Part shown: piece by piece, positions 18,848 to 31,269 of the stretch | Layout of the letters: each line of letters starts with the position of its first letter | Numbering within the stretch: the first letter of the stretch is position 1 | NCBI GenBank assembly: GCA_025201345.1 | Contig: JAIXMG010000002.1 | Coordinates: forward strand, 1,550,001 to 1,614,000 | DNA length: 64,000 bases | From: Thamnidium elegans | Lineage: Eukaryota > Mucoromycota > Mucoromycetes > Mucorales > Mucoraceae | Reading direction: 5' to 3' | Notes under the pieces: generated by a model | Database searches by the model: none | What the model was told of the DNA's origin: nothing | The model's input: only the letters and a program-made list of their open reading frames with translations | Made by a program: the position numbers and the translations under genes

Positions 18848-20141
18848 TTAAGCTTGTTCCACCTTGACTATTTGTTCAGTTTTTACAGACTCTAAAGCAG
18901 CAACAATAAAGGCAAGATGATGGAAAGCTTCTTCAGTAGTAACGCCCAACTCTCTTTTATGACGAACTGCATCATAGAAAGCAGATAATTCACCTTCAAC
19001 ATCAGACAAACCGTTACCGGGAGCCTTGGATTGAAGAGATGTAATAGGTTCAATATCAATAGGTGATCCAGCTGCATCAAATAATTTTACTAAAGTATCA
19101 TCTACAAGATGAATAGTTCCCTTTGTACCGTGTACAACTAAATCCATCTTTTTCACACCTGCTGAACACTATATATATATATATTTTAGTATAAATCACT
19201 TTTTTTTTAAAAAAAAAGAAAAACTTACAAAAGTAAAATTAGCAACACCAACGCCTCCATTTTCAAGTTTAATGTTTGTAGCTAAAGTATCTTCACAAAC
19301 ATGGATTGAATGTGTCTTTGTAGCAAAAGCACCAACCTTGGAAAAGTTGCCCAAGATAGGTACTAGATGAGCCATATCATGAACACAGCCGTCACTAAGG
19401 TACCCGCCTGGGTGTTCAGGGTTTTGACGCCATTTGGTAGCATGGTATGGAGAGTCAGGACTGTAAGGACGAGCAGAGTCGTATGTAAAGTTAACAATAT
19501 CTCCAATACCACCGTTCTTGACGTATTTAGATACAGCGAATACTAAAGGATGATAAGACCAGTTTTCGTTAACAGCAACAACAGTGCTAGCTTTTCTGGA
19601 GAGTAAGACAATGTCTCGAGCGTCTTTGAGAGTAGCAGCTATAAACCTTTTATGTCAATAACAAAAAAGTATACAATAATAAAATTAGAGGTTTTTTTTT
19701 TACCGATAGGCTTTTCGAACATGACATGCTTGTTTGCAGCTACGGCAGCTTCGATAATCTATTTTTTTTTCGGTTTTTAGTTTTACACGTTTTCCTTTAA
19801 TCATGATATAATATGTACCTCTTTGTTAAATTGGACAGGAAGAAGAATATCAACAGCATCGACGTTAGGGTCGTTAATAAGATCAATAGGGTTTGTATAA
19901 ATTGCAGACTCAGGAATACCAACCTAGAGAAAAAAAACGCGTTAGTCTATCTGATTTCTTTTTTTTTTTTAAAAAAAAAGGTATTTACTTCTTTTGCAAA
20001 AGCAACTGCCTTGTCTTTGGATCGATTAGCACAAGCAACAATCTTGAACTTGTTATCTCCAACAGCTTGGTAAGCTCTGTTATGACGATGAGCGAAGATA
20101 CCTGTACCGATAATACCGATTCTAATAGTTTGGTCAGACAT
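18848..20141 (-). CDS. GFO/IDH/MocA-family NAD(P)-dependent oxidoreductase
   Basis: Five exons (20141-19989, 19923-19819, 19758-19704, 19638-19229, 19168-18848) give 347 residues. The N-terminus holds the Rossmann dinucleotide motif (RIGIIGTGIFAHRHNRAY). At about residue 95 comes the family's hallmark Glu-Lys-Pro (HVMFEKPIG), whose Lys contacts the cofactor and substrate. The C-terminal alpha/beta domain has the 'GGYLSDGCVHDMAHLVPILG' segment, including the Asp and His usually used in sugar or polyol dehydrogenases. No signal or targeting peptide, so cytosolic. The family acts on glucose, xylose, inositol and related compounds or dihydrodiols; the substrate cannot be told from sequence alone. 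Two introns contain T(n)A(n) palindromic runs. Confidence 0.8.
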
Positions 20142-21990
20142 TGTGTTTTTTAATATAAAAGTGAAAAAGAAAGAAATGGGAAAATGCAGGTTATTTTAAA
20201 CTGGTAAAAAAATGATGTAACAATTGATTATGTAAGTTCAAATTACTCGCTTTTTATTGGCTATGACTTTTGAAGTTCAGGATTAGATCAAAATGATGTC
20301 GCAGAAAAAAAATTAAAGCGTCGCACTTTTAAACAAAACAGTGTTGTCAATTCAGTGTTGTATCTAAGAAAAACAGCAGCTTCGCTGATAAGGCGTTTTC
20401 TAGTCAGATATATCTACCACTTTCTTCAGAACTGAAATTATTTCATTGTTAGTTGAGGTAAAAGGAATACCAAAAAACAGATTTAAGAGAATATTTCGCT
20501 AACACGTCATTTAAAAATGTCTTCTCTAGAGATTTTTCGTTGAAGGTGACGTCAAACTCTCCTGAAATTACAATATTACCATTACATTCGTCTAAGCATA
20601 CCTCAAACTCAATCATTTAATTATTAAAATTGCGACGAAGAAAAATATAGCTGAATACAATATTCAATTATTGACTTGTAAAACCTGCAATGGAAATCAA
20701 CCCTTCATTATCCCGCCATAATACCTCTTTTTTAATATACGATTCTATTTTAGACAAAATATTATCATTGAGAGAAAAAGTTACATAATACCCGTATTAG
20801 CGTACGTATTAAAAACACTGAATCGCTTTCCGAAGTTGAGAAATGTGGGTACGAAGTACTAATAATAAAATAATGGTTAAGTTATTAATTAAGTGAAAAC
20901 TCGGTCAAGGATACTTACTCAGACAAGAAATATTTGCAGATTTCATTAAGCAGTATAGGTTTTATTGATCTATGTACATTTTTTACTTGCCGCCCACTCA
21001 TACCTATTGTAATTTCACTTCTTATGTATAGTCGTTTGCTCGGTTTGAAACAGCCATTGCAAATCATTTTATTAATGTTATTGACAAAAAAAATATATAT
21101 ATATATTGATAATAAATAAGCTATTTAATAAAATATACACTCGTATTTATAAGTTAATAAAGGAAAAACTCCTTTTACATACAATTATATTAGAGTATCT
21201 GTGCTTATTTAATTCATGCGGTTGTTCCTTTTTATGAATAAACGAAATAGAACGTCATACTTTTTTGGAAGTGCAACTTTTTGATCTTATTAGGTTTCGA
21301 AACCAATAAGTAGATATTTCAACGATAAATAATGAGAATGGGTCCGCCATCAATGAGCTCGATGAGGAACAGGCCTAACTTATTTCTCAAAATGGATAAC
21401 TCGGCAAGTACGAATTCCCAAAATGCTTAATTTACTTTTATCTTGTAAAAAATAGTGCTCTTTTTGCAGCCTTTTCTGTTACTTTGTATGTTGAAAGGGT
21501 CATAAAGTTAAGCTAATATTGGTTTCAGTTATAGTTATAGCTAATGTACAGTAGACTTGAAGCCTAAAATAAAAGAAGAAAAACAGGCAAACCCATTTTT
21601 TTGCTTTAAAATAAAAAGGTCTCTTTATCCCGCGGAGCCGGTGATACACCATGAAGTATAAAATCTGGGAGACGGCAGAAATTATGAGCCATACTTTTTT
21701 AGGTTCCACCAAGACGCAATATACGATCTAACCCATTTATGGCACTATCGAATGATAACGCTGTTATCTATTTGATAGCCCTGGGAACTTCATATGAAAA
21801 TAAACGCTTGTCAGTGGCATTTCTCTTTTTTAAAATTTATTTTATTTGTATGTAGATAACAGATTTAAGATGTAAGAAGGGGAAAGAAAAAATGAAGTTA
21901 AAAAAAGAAAAAACTTCTGTGTATATATGTAATCAACGAAAAAAAAGGGGGAAAATATAAATGTGTATATGGATTTTTTTATAAGTTGCT
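20142..21990. other. Intergenic with possible coding debris
   Basis: Most is gene-free. On the minus strand, 20640-20760 reads 'ESYIKKEVLWRDNEGLISIA' and 20500-20610 reads 'GEFDVTFNEKSLEKTFLND'. The two stretches have protein-like composition and an AG-ended gap between them, and could be exons of a dead gene. There is no start, no stop in frame and no recognised family. Confidence 0.3.
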
Positions 21991-23017
21991 TTACAACTTT
22001 CCTCTCTTAGTCATGCCCAATTCAATCAATGTAAGGAAAGCAGAAGCGAAATCATCAAAGAACTTTTGTTGATCCTTGGCATAGATTTCAACATATTGAC
22101 GGAAAGGTTCTTCCAAGAGTGCCATATCAGTAGGCAACATCATGATCTCTCCCTCATCTTCATCAACAAATTGCTTGGGTCCATCCCATTTCTTTTCAAC
22201 CCAAGTAACATTAAGTAAAAGCTTATAGCTACGAAAAAAATAAAAATAAAAAATTAATATATATATAGGATTACATAATACCATATTACGTTCAATACTT
22301 ACAATTGGTTAGAGAAACGAGTAGGGTTGTAAGTCCAGGGACCGTCAAAACCAGAACGATCAGCGTGACAACGACCAACAGTGTGAGCACCGATCAAGGC
22401 AACGGTTTCTTGAACAGTGAAACCCATACGAGATACAAAGACATCAAGAACATGATCCTTACCCAAGGCAGCGTCGGGAAGACGACCTTGAGGAGGACAT
22501 TCAGCTTCATTGGTCTTATCACGACGACCACCAGTCCATTCAATATGGGGACCACCCATCTGTTCAACAGCAACACAACCGGCAAGACTAGATACATAAG
22601 AATTTTTTAAGTTTATATTATCTTTGGTTTATACAAATATAAATAAGCTTACGTCCATAAATCAGCATGTGAAATCCAAGTATGCTTTTTCTTGATAGGG
22701 TCAAGGAAGTTTCTGGCATGATCTAAACCAGCATTGGCAGGGTCTGAAGATTCAGCGTTGTAACGCATAGTAGAACCATCACTACCACCAACAGTCTTAT
22801 GCTTTCCATCATAAGTACCACTTGCGTGCCAAGCTAAACGAAGGCTACAAATATAGAAAAAAAATGAATATCTAGAATTTAAACAATTTTTTGTTTTTGT
22901 TTGTCCTTACACAACAGGGGCGAAAGATCCATCATCATATTCTTCATTTGGGAAAGCTTTAGCAATATCTTCTCTAACTTGAGTATATTTATCGGGATTA
23001 ACTTGTGTAGTAGACAT
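21991..23017 (-). CDS. Class I haem peroxidase, cytochrome c peroxidase type
   Basis: Four exons (23017-22911, 22844-22653, 22587-22303, 22228-21991) give 273 residues. The distal haem pocket is Arg38, Trp41 and His42 in [12 protein letters not shown]. The proximal ligand is His168 in [12 protein letters not shown], with a following Trp (about 184) in [11 protein letters not shown], the position of the cytochrome c peroxidase radical Trp. The proximal Asp lies in [12 protein letters not shown]. The ending [14 protein letters not shown] matches the family. The enzyme reduces H2O2, with ferrocytochrome c (or ascorbate in relatives) as electron donor. Unlike yeast Ccp1 there is no N-terminal mitochondrial presequence: the haem-pocket Arg is already at residue 38, so a cytosolic form is likely. 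Start chosen at the first ATG, just after an A-rich leader. Confidence 0.85.
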
Positions 23018-23817
23018 TTTTTATTTTTAATATAAGAGGGAAAAAAAAGGGAGGGAAGAAGTAAAAAAAAAAAATAATTTGACGTTTTAAAATAAAAAAT
23101 AAAAAATAAATATTATTAGAGGTTGCAGATTCGTTACCCAGTCACTTTAATGTTTTGTTGCTTATTCTTCTTATTTGATTTCACATGGAGATCAAAATGT
23201 TTTTGAAACCCAATTACTGTTGCTATGGAAATGGTACCTGCATTCATTGCTATCATAACAGATTGGGAGTTTCAACTTGGGCAAAGGGAGTGTAGGTACC
23301 CGAGATTGGGCCATATATGTTTCGTATGTCTCGGTAAGCTTTTGTATGTATGTACTCTGCGTCCAAATATTATTAGCGTACTAATCACAAAAAAAGTCAA
23401 TCTCTACACTGCTGAAAAAGAAAGAGTAGCTATACAAATCGGGATACAGCGGAAGATCATTTGTACCATGTGAAGAAGTTCACCATTATGTCTCTGTCAG
23501 CAGTAAAGGCAAAAGTTAATACTTTTTACTCCACACTATTTTTTTATTGGATAATAATTGAAATTCACATGTTAATTTTCTCTATCCGACCCTGTTCCAA
23601 ATTGCTCAAATGCCTTTGGAAAGTCACGGTTCATCTTTTTTTTTTTAACATAGTTTTTTCCCCAGATAATGAATGACACATCCAATATATACATATTTTT
23701 TTTCCTGCTTTTTAAAATTAATAAATAATCTTTCTTTTTTTTTCACTGATTTTCTTTTTCTCTTTTTTTCTTCTTTTTCTTTTTTTTCCTTGTGATTATA
23801 CTCAATTAAAATAAAAT
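23018..23817. other. Intergenic between peroxidase and carrier genes
   Basis: This is the shared divergent promoter interval. Pyrimidine-rich runs (23731-23791) precede the carrier start. Open frames here (23225-23473, 23461-23676) lack coding features. Confidence 0.45.
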
Positions 23818-25148
23818 ATGTCTGATAACGTTGCTCATGCTCTTTCTGGTAATTTTTTTTTAGAAACCCCACCTTAGGATGCATTGACTAACCTTTTTTC
23901 TTCTTCGAATTATAGGTGCCGGTGGAGGTATTGTCTCTATGGCTTTAACTTATCCTCTCGTTTCTATCAGTTCTCGTCTTCAAGTTCAAAAGAAAGATGA
24001 TAGCAAGGATGCTTACAAGGTAATGATAATAAAATTATGCTTTCTTTGATTTTATCATTGTTTGATTTAACTTTTTTTTTTTTAAAAAAAATTATAACTA
24101 TAGAACACAGTTGATGCTTTCGTTAAGATTTTAGCCAAGGAAGGTCCTAAGGGATTGTACTCGTAAGTTTTATAAGGCTTTATTTTTAATAAATATATTA
24201 AACATTTTTTTTTAATAGTGGTTTGAGTTCCGGTATCTTTGGTATTGCTATTACTAATGGTAAAAAAAAAAAACTTACATCACGTAAAAAAAGAAAAAAA
24301 GTACTTACGTTTTTATATATATAGGTGTTTACTACTACTGTTACGAAGCTGTTAAATCTATCTTCGAGAAGGCCAAGGGTCAAGGTAAGCCCATGTCTAC
24401 TGGTGAATCCATGCTTTCTGGTGCTATTGCCGGTTGTGCGGTCGTTATGGCCACTCACCCTATTTGGACTGTTAATGTAAGTCGTATTAGTAAAGTGTGG
24501 GCAAAACATCGGAGTTCATTTTTTAACTAAATTTTTCGTTTTGTTTGTAGACTCGTTTAACTGTCAAGAAGGGTGGTGTCGAAGGTGAAAAGAAGTCCGA
24601 CCTTAATGCTCTTTCTGTTGGTGCTCATATCCTCAAGACTGAAGGTATTGCCGGTCTCTATGCTGGTGTTCGTGCTGCTTTGGTGCTGGTCATCAACCCC
24701 ATCATTCAATACACTGTTTTTGAACAACTCAAGAACAAGGTCTCCAAGAACAAGACTCCTGGTAACCTTGATTTCTTCCTTATGGGTGCTGTCTCTAAGC
24801 TCTGTGCTACTGCCATTACTTACCCTTACATGTGAGTATAGTTTATTGGTAACTACCTTTTATTTTATACTTACTTTTTTTTATTGTAGTGTCATCAAGT
24901 CTCGTATGCAGGTCAGCCAGTCCAGTGACGATGAAAAGTATACCTCCATTTTAGATGGTTTCAAGAAGATCATCGCTGCTGAAGGTGTTACTGGTCTCTA
25001 CAAGGGTATCTCCTCCAAGATTGTTCAATCTGTTCTCTCTGCTGCTTTCTTGTTCCTTGCAAAGGAAGTCTTGTTTGATTGGTCTGTTTGGGTCCTTGTT
25101 CTCCTCGGTGCTCGTAATAAGGCCCGTATCGGTGCTGCCAAGGCTTAA
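23818..25148 (+). CDS. PMP47/SLC25A17-type peroxisomal carrier
   Basis: Seven exons (23818-23848, 23916-24019, 24104-24162, 24219-24259, 24325-24476, 24551-24831, 24890-25148) give 308 residues. There are three mitochondrial-carrier-type repeats, each with a Pro-led signature at the end of its odd helix: YPLVSISSRLQVQ, HPIWTVNTRLTVKK and YPYIVIKSRMQV. Paired 'EG..GLY.G' motifs follow (KEGPKGLYSGL, TEGIAGLYAGV, AEGVTGLYKGI). The second-repeat HPIWTVNTR and the third YP..VIKSRMQ are typical of the peroxisomal PMP47/ANT1/PXN branch, which moves ATP, CoA or NAD across the peroxisomal membrane. Beta-oxidation is the inferred pathway. Repeat 1 has neutral residues where the usual D/E and K/R stand, again as in this branch. 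No presequence. Confidence 0.85.
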
Positions 25149-26719
25149 AAAAAGTTTTTTTTTTTAAAAAAATACGTGTTTATATATTTAATACTTTATT
25201 CTTTATTCCTTATTATCTGCTTCTATAATAATAATGCTATAAAAATTAAGAAAATAAAAATCTCTAGATTGGTTGTGATACCTTTTACTACAAAAAAAAA
25301 AAAAAAATGGGCTTATATGTATATAAAATTTGGTGGTTTTTTCAAGAGTTAATTTTAATCCTTGCGGATAAAAAAGAACATAAAAAAAAAGAGGGAGGGT
25401 TAATAATTATCCTCCAAAGTCCAATAGGCTTGGGCTGTAGTATATTTTTTCTTTTTATAAAGTTAGAGAGCCGCTGTTGATTGTGATTTTTTTTATTAGA
25501 AGGCTTTGTTCGTTGAAACACGGTAAAAAAAAAACCTTACACTGGATATCTCTATTTGAACAAATATGGAAAACTACCTGCAATTTTATGCACAAATAAA
25601 CGATAATGATAAGTACTCAAAAGAAAAAAGAAGTGCCTTTATTTAATTTTTTTTAAATTGCTGCAAGATTGCTTTTTTAAAACACAGCTTTGCCGCTATA
25701 CCTTCAAGTCGAATAGAAGAAGAAGAAAACATGATGGGATTAAAACCATTTTGATTTGATTTTAATAAACAATAAAAAAAGAATACTGATTTAGTGCTAC
25801 CAATACATTATTAATTTTAAAGAAGTAATACTTGGAAAGAAAAAGGTCTATTTTATTATATAAAAAAAGTATACATGTATTCATGTATTCATGTTAGTAC
25901 TTTTTTTCACAAGCGTTTTTTGTATTATTTTTTTATTCAGCCCAACCGGATTTCCAGCACGGAAAACCTCTTGTTCATTGGTTGTGTCCCCCATTATAAG
26001 TGGTACATTAAAAGGGCAGTTTCACAAAATCAGCATTAGATATTTGTTTCTTTTTACTAATTTACATTTTTACAATAACAATAAACATACGAAATACTCG
26101 CTTTTTTTAAAAATAAAATAAGGATAGATATAACAATATGAAGACGCGAAAATACTGTGTATACCTTTTCTCTCTTTCCCTTTTTTTTTTTTTTTTTTTT
26201 TTTGGTACCTGTGACACTGGTGTACGGCACAATAAAAAGATGAGGTACACTATTTTAGGTTAATCCTTTAGAATACCTACCCCTGAAAAAAAAAATAATA
26301 GCGCGAAATGATGATATTTTCCCTCGAACTTTGTGTACGCGTATATCGTTTTTTTAACAAGTAAAGTAAAAAGAAAAGATAAAGGGGCTTTTAAAAGTGC
26401 ATTAATAGAAAAAAAAAAAAAAAAAAAAGCTCGAGTTACTCAATACCGTTATTTCAAAAGAGCGAAAAAAGGCCAGAGTGTTGACATGTCGTACAAAAAA
26501 AAAGAAAAAAAAAAAAGACGTAGGCAACTGGATTGTTTATTTAGCTCTCTTTTTATTTTTATTTTTCTCTTTTTCTTCTTCTTCTTTATATTAGTTCAAA
26601 AGGTTTTTTTTCTCTTTTATTAAAAGGTTAGTATTTTTTACACGCTCAAGATTTTTTTTTGACGCGTATAATATTATATAAGTATGAAAAAGAAATATGT
26701 CACTCATCTCATCATCTAG
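25149..26719. other. Intergenic, promoter side of the C9-methyltransferase
   Basis: Simple-sequence-rich: a T(n)A(n) junction (25156-25171), A tract (25291-25306), T tract (26178-26203) and A tract (26409-26428). No coding signal found. Confidence 0.5.
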
Positions 26720-28275
26720 ATGTCGAAACCTTTCAAACCGACAACTTGGGCTGCTATCAATAACGCGACCCTCCCTGCTGAGGGTGCTGGTAACCAAACC
26801 TTTGATAACCGTATCTTGGGTGCTGCCGTTATTGGCGTTCCTGCATTTATTACCTACTATCTTGGTTTCAGATTATGGTTTTTCCCTATCCTTGCTGTGC
26901 TCTTGGGTCTCCCTATCTTAGCCTGTACCATCTACTTGTTCTCTCGTTTCGCTCCTCGTTACAGAAACAACATCCCCCTCCCTGGTAAACCTATTGAACA
27001 TTACTTGACCTTCCATGACGCCGAACTCAAGGCCGCCTATAACGGTCATAACAAGATTCCTATGGAAACTTTCTTTGAAGCTTACTTTGTTGGTAAGGTT
27101 GACTTTAACGGTGACCCCTTGGAAATTATGGAACTTCGTCACGATTGGGCTAACTTCCAACTTACTTTCGGTCAATTCAAATTCTTTTTAACCCAATGGC
27201 TTCCTGAGACCTTCTGGCATTCTCGTGAACAAGATGAAAACCAGGTTCGTGATCATTATGATCGCGGTAACGATTTCTATGAGGCCTTCTTAGGTCCTCT
27301 TATGGTTTATACCTCTGGTATTATCTCTGACCCTACTAAGCGCGAAACTCTTGAAGAAATGCAAGAAAACAAAATGAAACTTGTCTGTGAAAAGCTTCAC
27401 ATGAAGGATGGCGATAAACATTTGGATATTGGTTGTGGTTGGGGTACCTTGGTTGCTTATGCTTCCAAGAACTATAACAGTCAATCTACCGGTGTTACTC
27501 TCTCTCGTAACCAAGTTGCATTCGGTGATAAGCGTATTGAAGATTGGGGTGTTAAGGGTAAGGCTAATCTTCTCTGTATGGATTACCGTGATATTCCCAA
27601 GAACCAAAAGTATGACAAAATTACGGTAAAGTATATTTCCCTTTCCGTTTTTTTATCCGGTTATTGTTTACTGACTTTTAATCATTATAGGCTGTTGAGA
27701 TGGCTGAACATGTTGGTATTCGTCGTTTCCAAACTTTCCTTCGTGAAATTCGTGAACTCTTGGAAGACGATGGTATTTTCTATATGCAAGTTGCTGGTTT
27801 AAGAGCTACATGGCAATACGAAGATTTCATCTGGTAAGTTTCACGTGAATGAATTTGAACCTTTTTTTTTAGAGTAACCTATACTAAAACTTTATTATAA
27901 AGGGGTCTTTTCATGGCTAGATATATTTTCCCCGGTGCCGATGCTTCTACTCCCTTGTATTGGTACCTCCGTCAACTTGAAACCGCTGGTTTTGAAATTC
28001 ATAACGTTGATACTGTTGGTGTTCATTATTCTGCTACCCTCGATAGATGGTACGAAAACTGGATGAAGAATAAGGATGCCATGAGAGAGAAATACGGTGA
28101 AAAGTTGGTCCGTATTTGGGAAATCTTCCTTTCATGGTCCGTTATTTCTTCTCGTCAAGGAAGTGCTACTTGTTTCCAAATTACTGCTAACAAGAACCGT
28201 AACTCCTTTGATCGCGCTCAATTAATTTGTAACCGTACTAACCCTACTGCCTGGAAACCCAAGTGTGGTAACTAA
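26720..28275 (+). CDS. Sphingolipid C9-methyltransferase
   Basis: Three exons (26720-27625, 27691-27833, 27903-28275) give 473 residues. Two membrane segments come first (about residues 33-75: LGAAVIGVPAFITYYLGFRL, then WFFPILAVLLGLPILACTIY). The body is a cyclopropane-fatty-acyl-phospholipid-synthase-like methyltransferase. It has a 'REQDENQVRDHYDRGNDFYE' approach, the SAM motif LDIGCGWGTLVAYASKNY and the 'SIGVTLS'-equivalent TGVTLSRNQ. After the first intron come the 'EMAEHVGIRRFQTF' acidic motif and the C-terminal 'SATLDRWYENWMKN'. The N-terminal membrane pair distinguishes fungal sphingoid-base C9-methyltransferases from bacterial cyclopropane synthases. The enzyme adds the 9-methyl group to the long-chain base of glucosylceramide at the ER. 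Codon use is strongly biased (C/T third positions), as in highly expressed genes of this window. Confidence 0.85.
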
Positions 28276-28430
28276 ATATGTATATAAAACATATCAATTT
28301 TTTTTATTGCTATTTTTTTTTAAAAAAAAGAAAAGAAATTCCTTTCTTTTCCCCCCTTACTGTACAAAGTGTACCTAAACAAAAATAACAAAAAAGCAGA
28401 ATAAAATTAAATTTAAATATCCTTTATTTT

Positions 28431-30927
28431 CTATTCTGTACAATTCCAAACAAATACGGTATTATTATTATCCACAGCTACGATTGTACGCGTATCATTA
28501 GAACAACAGACGTCTCGTATAAGCTCAGATGACATTGAGTGAGATAGTATCTACATATATACTTTTTAGCGTTATATATCTTTATAAGCATTACTAGTTC
28601 GTCTTACCTTTGTAGGCTTAAACTGTTCAACACTATTATCAGCCAAAGTTTTACTCTTCTTCATTTCGCCCACATTATATATACAGACTTGTCCATCATA
28701 TTCACCTGCAATTAGAACCTTTTGTCCCTCAGCCTCAATCACTTTATACCTCGAACCTGTACAACCTGCTGAATCTGGCCATTCTAAAGACAAGAGAATA
28801 TCCGCGTCTGTCTTTGTACTCTTTTCTCGGTCCCAAATAATAAATTCCATATCATCTGCACCTCGAGAAACTTTTTAAAAAAGAAAAAGATGAATATACA
28901 CATAATGCTTTTTCTTGTAGCCTTTTAAATACTTACTAATTTTATTATATAATTTACTCGATGTATTCCCGTCTTGGCCAAAGATGCAAATATCGTCAAT
29001 ATAACCTTCATGCCATTCACTACCTTTAGGATACATGGTATCGACTGTAATTGTAGCGAGTGGTCCAAATGCAGCCCACTTGTCGCCTGTTTTCGCTTCT
29101 TTATGTCTATACTCGCCAAGATTTTGACGAAATTTATTTAATTGTTCAGGTGAGATATGAAAACTAGCCATATCACCATTATCGAATCCAACCATCAAGG
29201 TTGAAAGATCGTATGATATACTGAGAGCAGAAGGTGTACTTGTTTTAGCAGGTAAATTGAACTTTGCTAAACACCTATATACAAACTTATATAAGTACAA
29301 AAAAACATGACATAATATAATATATATATAGACTTACACAGAGTCATCGTCTTTACTAGTAGGAGAACCAATATCCCATAATCTTACAGTTTTATCAGCA
29401 GAAGCAGTAAACAACCATCTTGGTTCACTTTTAGCAAATATCATTTTTAACACAGCCTTTTCATGCCCAAACAAATAACGATAACACTCATTCTGTAAAG
29501 GATTCAATAACTTGATTGAACCCAATCGACCAGCAATAGCCAACACATTACAGCTTTGATCCTCTATCAGACTATCGTTTAACAGTTGAGGTCCTGATAA
29601 TGTTGTCCAAGCCATACAATAAAAAATCTCTTGAACCTCGGTATGTGTATACTTTTTGGTGTATCGTGCTTGAAGTGTATCCAATAATAAAACCGTATAT
29701 GATCCACAAATAGCTACCACATTGGTGTTCTCTACTTGGTTGGGTCGAGTGGGCTCAAATTCGCAACACCAAATGTCTTTTGCGTCTTCAAAGTCGTCGT
29801 CGTTGACATCTTTTGCAGGAATGTTGATATCGGTATGTCCTTTGAATACAAGTGAAAGTTTATATGTACCACCTAATTTTTTTTATGTATAAAAAGAAAG
29901 GGACGTTTAGTCTTGAGCTTGTATAAAAACCTTGTTTACATTACTTACTAAGAATAGGTAAAGGTTGTTGATGACGACGTGTTTTAGGTTCTTTTCTTTG
30001 TAACGATTCTTCTTCATCGTCTGTTTCAATAGTTCGCTTCTTTCCTCTTTGACCAGTTTCTGTAGTAGTGGGTCGTGTAGAGTTGGTAGTTTTTTTCCCT
30101 CTACCTCTGCCTCTACCTCCACCTCTACCTCCACCTCGTCCTCTTGTGGTCACAGTCTTTCCTCTCGTTGAATTAGAAACGTCGATAGCTCTTTGTGTAT
30201 TTGTTTTTTTTGTCTTTTCTGAATTCGTTTCACTATCTACATTCATTTTAGCTCTTTTGGCTGGTGCTCCTTTAGATTCTAATGCCATGGCTGATTTAGT
30301 TGTAGGTACTGTCTTTGCAATGCTGGTTTGTCCAGATGCGTATGTAGTACTGAATGTAGTGCTGAGTGTAGCGTTAGGTGTATCGCTGATAATTTTATTC
30401 GGTGTAGGGGCAGAAATGTTACGTTCAACATTAATGATTGATTTAGGTGGGGTTCTCTCTGGTATATGTGGCGAAGAAATGGGACGAGCAGAAGGGGAGT
30501 ATATAAAGTTAACAGGTGAAGGAATAACAATGTGTTGGTTCGATCCAGTAGGTTGTGATCTTACATGAGCATTATCCGGTCTTGCTTGTTTCGGTATTGT
30601 TCTTACAGTTGTTGTATTATATACCGTTGGATTAGGTACTGCTGATTTAGGTGCTGCTGGTTTAGGTATTGTTGGATTAGATAGTGCTGGACTAGGTACT
30701 TCTGGTCTAGGTATTGTCGGTACAGTTGGTCTTTGTACAGTTGGTCTTTGTACAGTTGGGTCTGGTACAGTTGGTCTTTGCACTACCGGTCTTTGTACAG
30801 CTGGCTTTGGTACCGTAGGTTTTGGTACCGTAGGCTTTGGTACTTTAGGTTTAGCTACCTTTTTCTTTGGTTTAACAGGTGTTGGATCATTAGACGAAGC
30901 CAACATTCTCGAATATAAGTAACCCAT
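28431..30927 (-). CDS. WD40 protein of the LRWD1/EED type with a basic disordered N-terminus
   Basis: Five exons (30927-29949, 29872-29338, 29274-28937, 28870-28608, 28550-28431) give 744 residues. Residues 1-326 are disordered. A long KP/QRP repeat (VPKPTVPKPTVPKP and relatives) is followed by Ser/Thr-rich sequence, an RGG/GRGRGRGKK AT-hook-like patch at about 272-285, and a basic-acidic end. Residues 327-744 form a beta-propeller, with motifs DIWCCEFEPTRPNQ, NVVAICGSYTVLLLDT, 'IFYCMAWTTL', NVLAIAGRLGSIKLLNP and 'LFTASADKTVRLWDIGSP'. The last blade is 'IRDVCCSNDTRTIVAV' then TVFVWN. This order parallels the propeller of LRWD1/ORCA (ORC- and heterochromatin-associated) and, more distantly, EED of PRC2. 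No leucine-rich repeats are present, so it is not a full LRWD1. Nuclear chromatin role is inferred. Confidence 0.6.
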
Positions 30928-31260
30928 AATGTACAGTAAATATATAAAAGAGAAAGGAAAAAAAAATGTTTATCGCGTGAGGGCTGTGTAAAAAATCGCG
31001 ATAAACAAAATTAACTGTCACATTTTGAAAACAGGATGAATTGGTCTATTGGTATATTAACATTATGCAAATAAACCAGTTCGTATGTAATTAGATCAAC
31101 CACAATCTTTTTTGAGTTCTCTTACTAGTAAAGGCAATACTAGTATGGTAATCATTGCAGCAAAAACAAAATAAAATAAATATTGCAGGTAATTGAGTCT
31201 ACACAACTGGCCATTAATGTTACAAAAAAGGCAAGATAGCTTTTTGAAACCCTTAATTTA
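30928..31260. other. Upstream region of the WD40 gene
   Basis: Contains a partial inverted repeat (TTTATCGCG at 30968-30976 and CGCGATAAA at 30997-31005), which could be a cruciform or binding site. No gene. Confidence 0.4.
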
Positions 31261-31269
31261 AAATATGCT

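Noticed and set aside
30068..30568. 166-codon plus-strand frame that looks hydrophobic
   Set aside because: Antisense of the KP/RGG-rich head of the WD40 gene; membrane-like character comes from composition.
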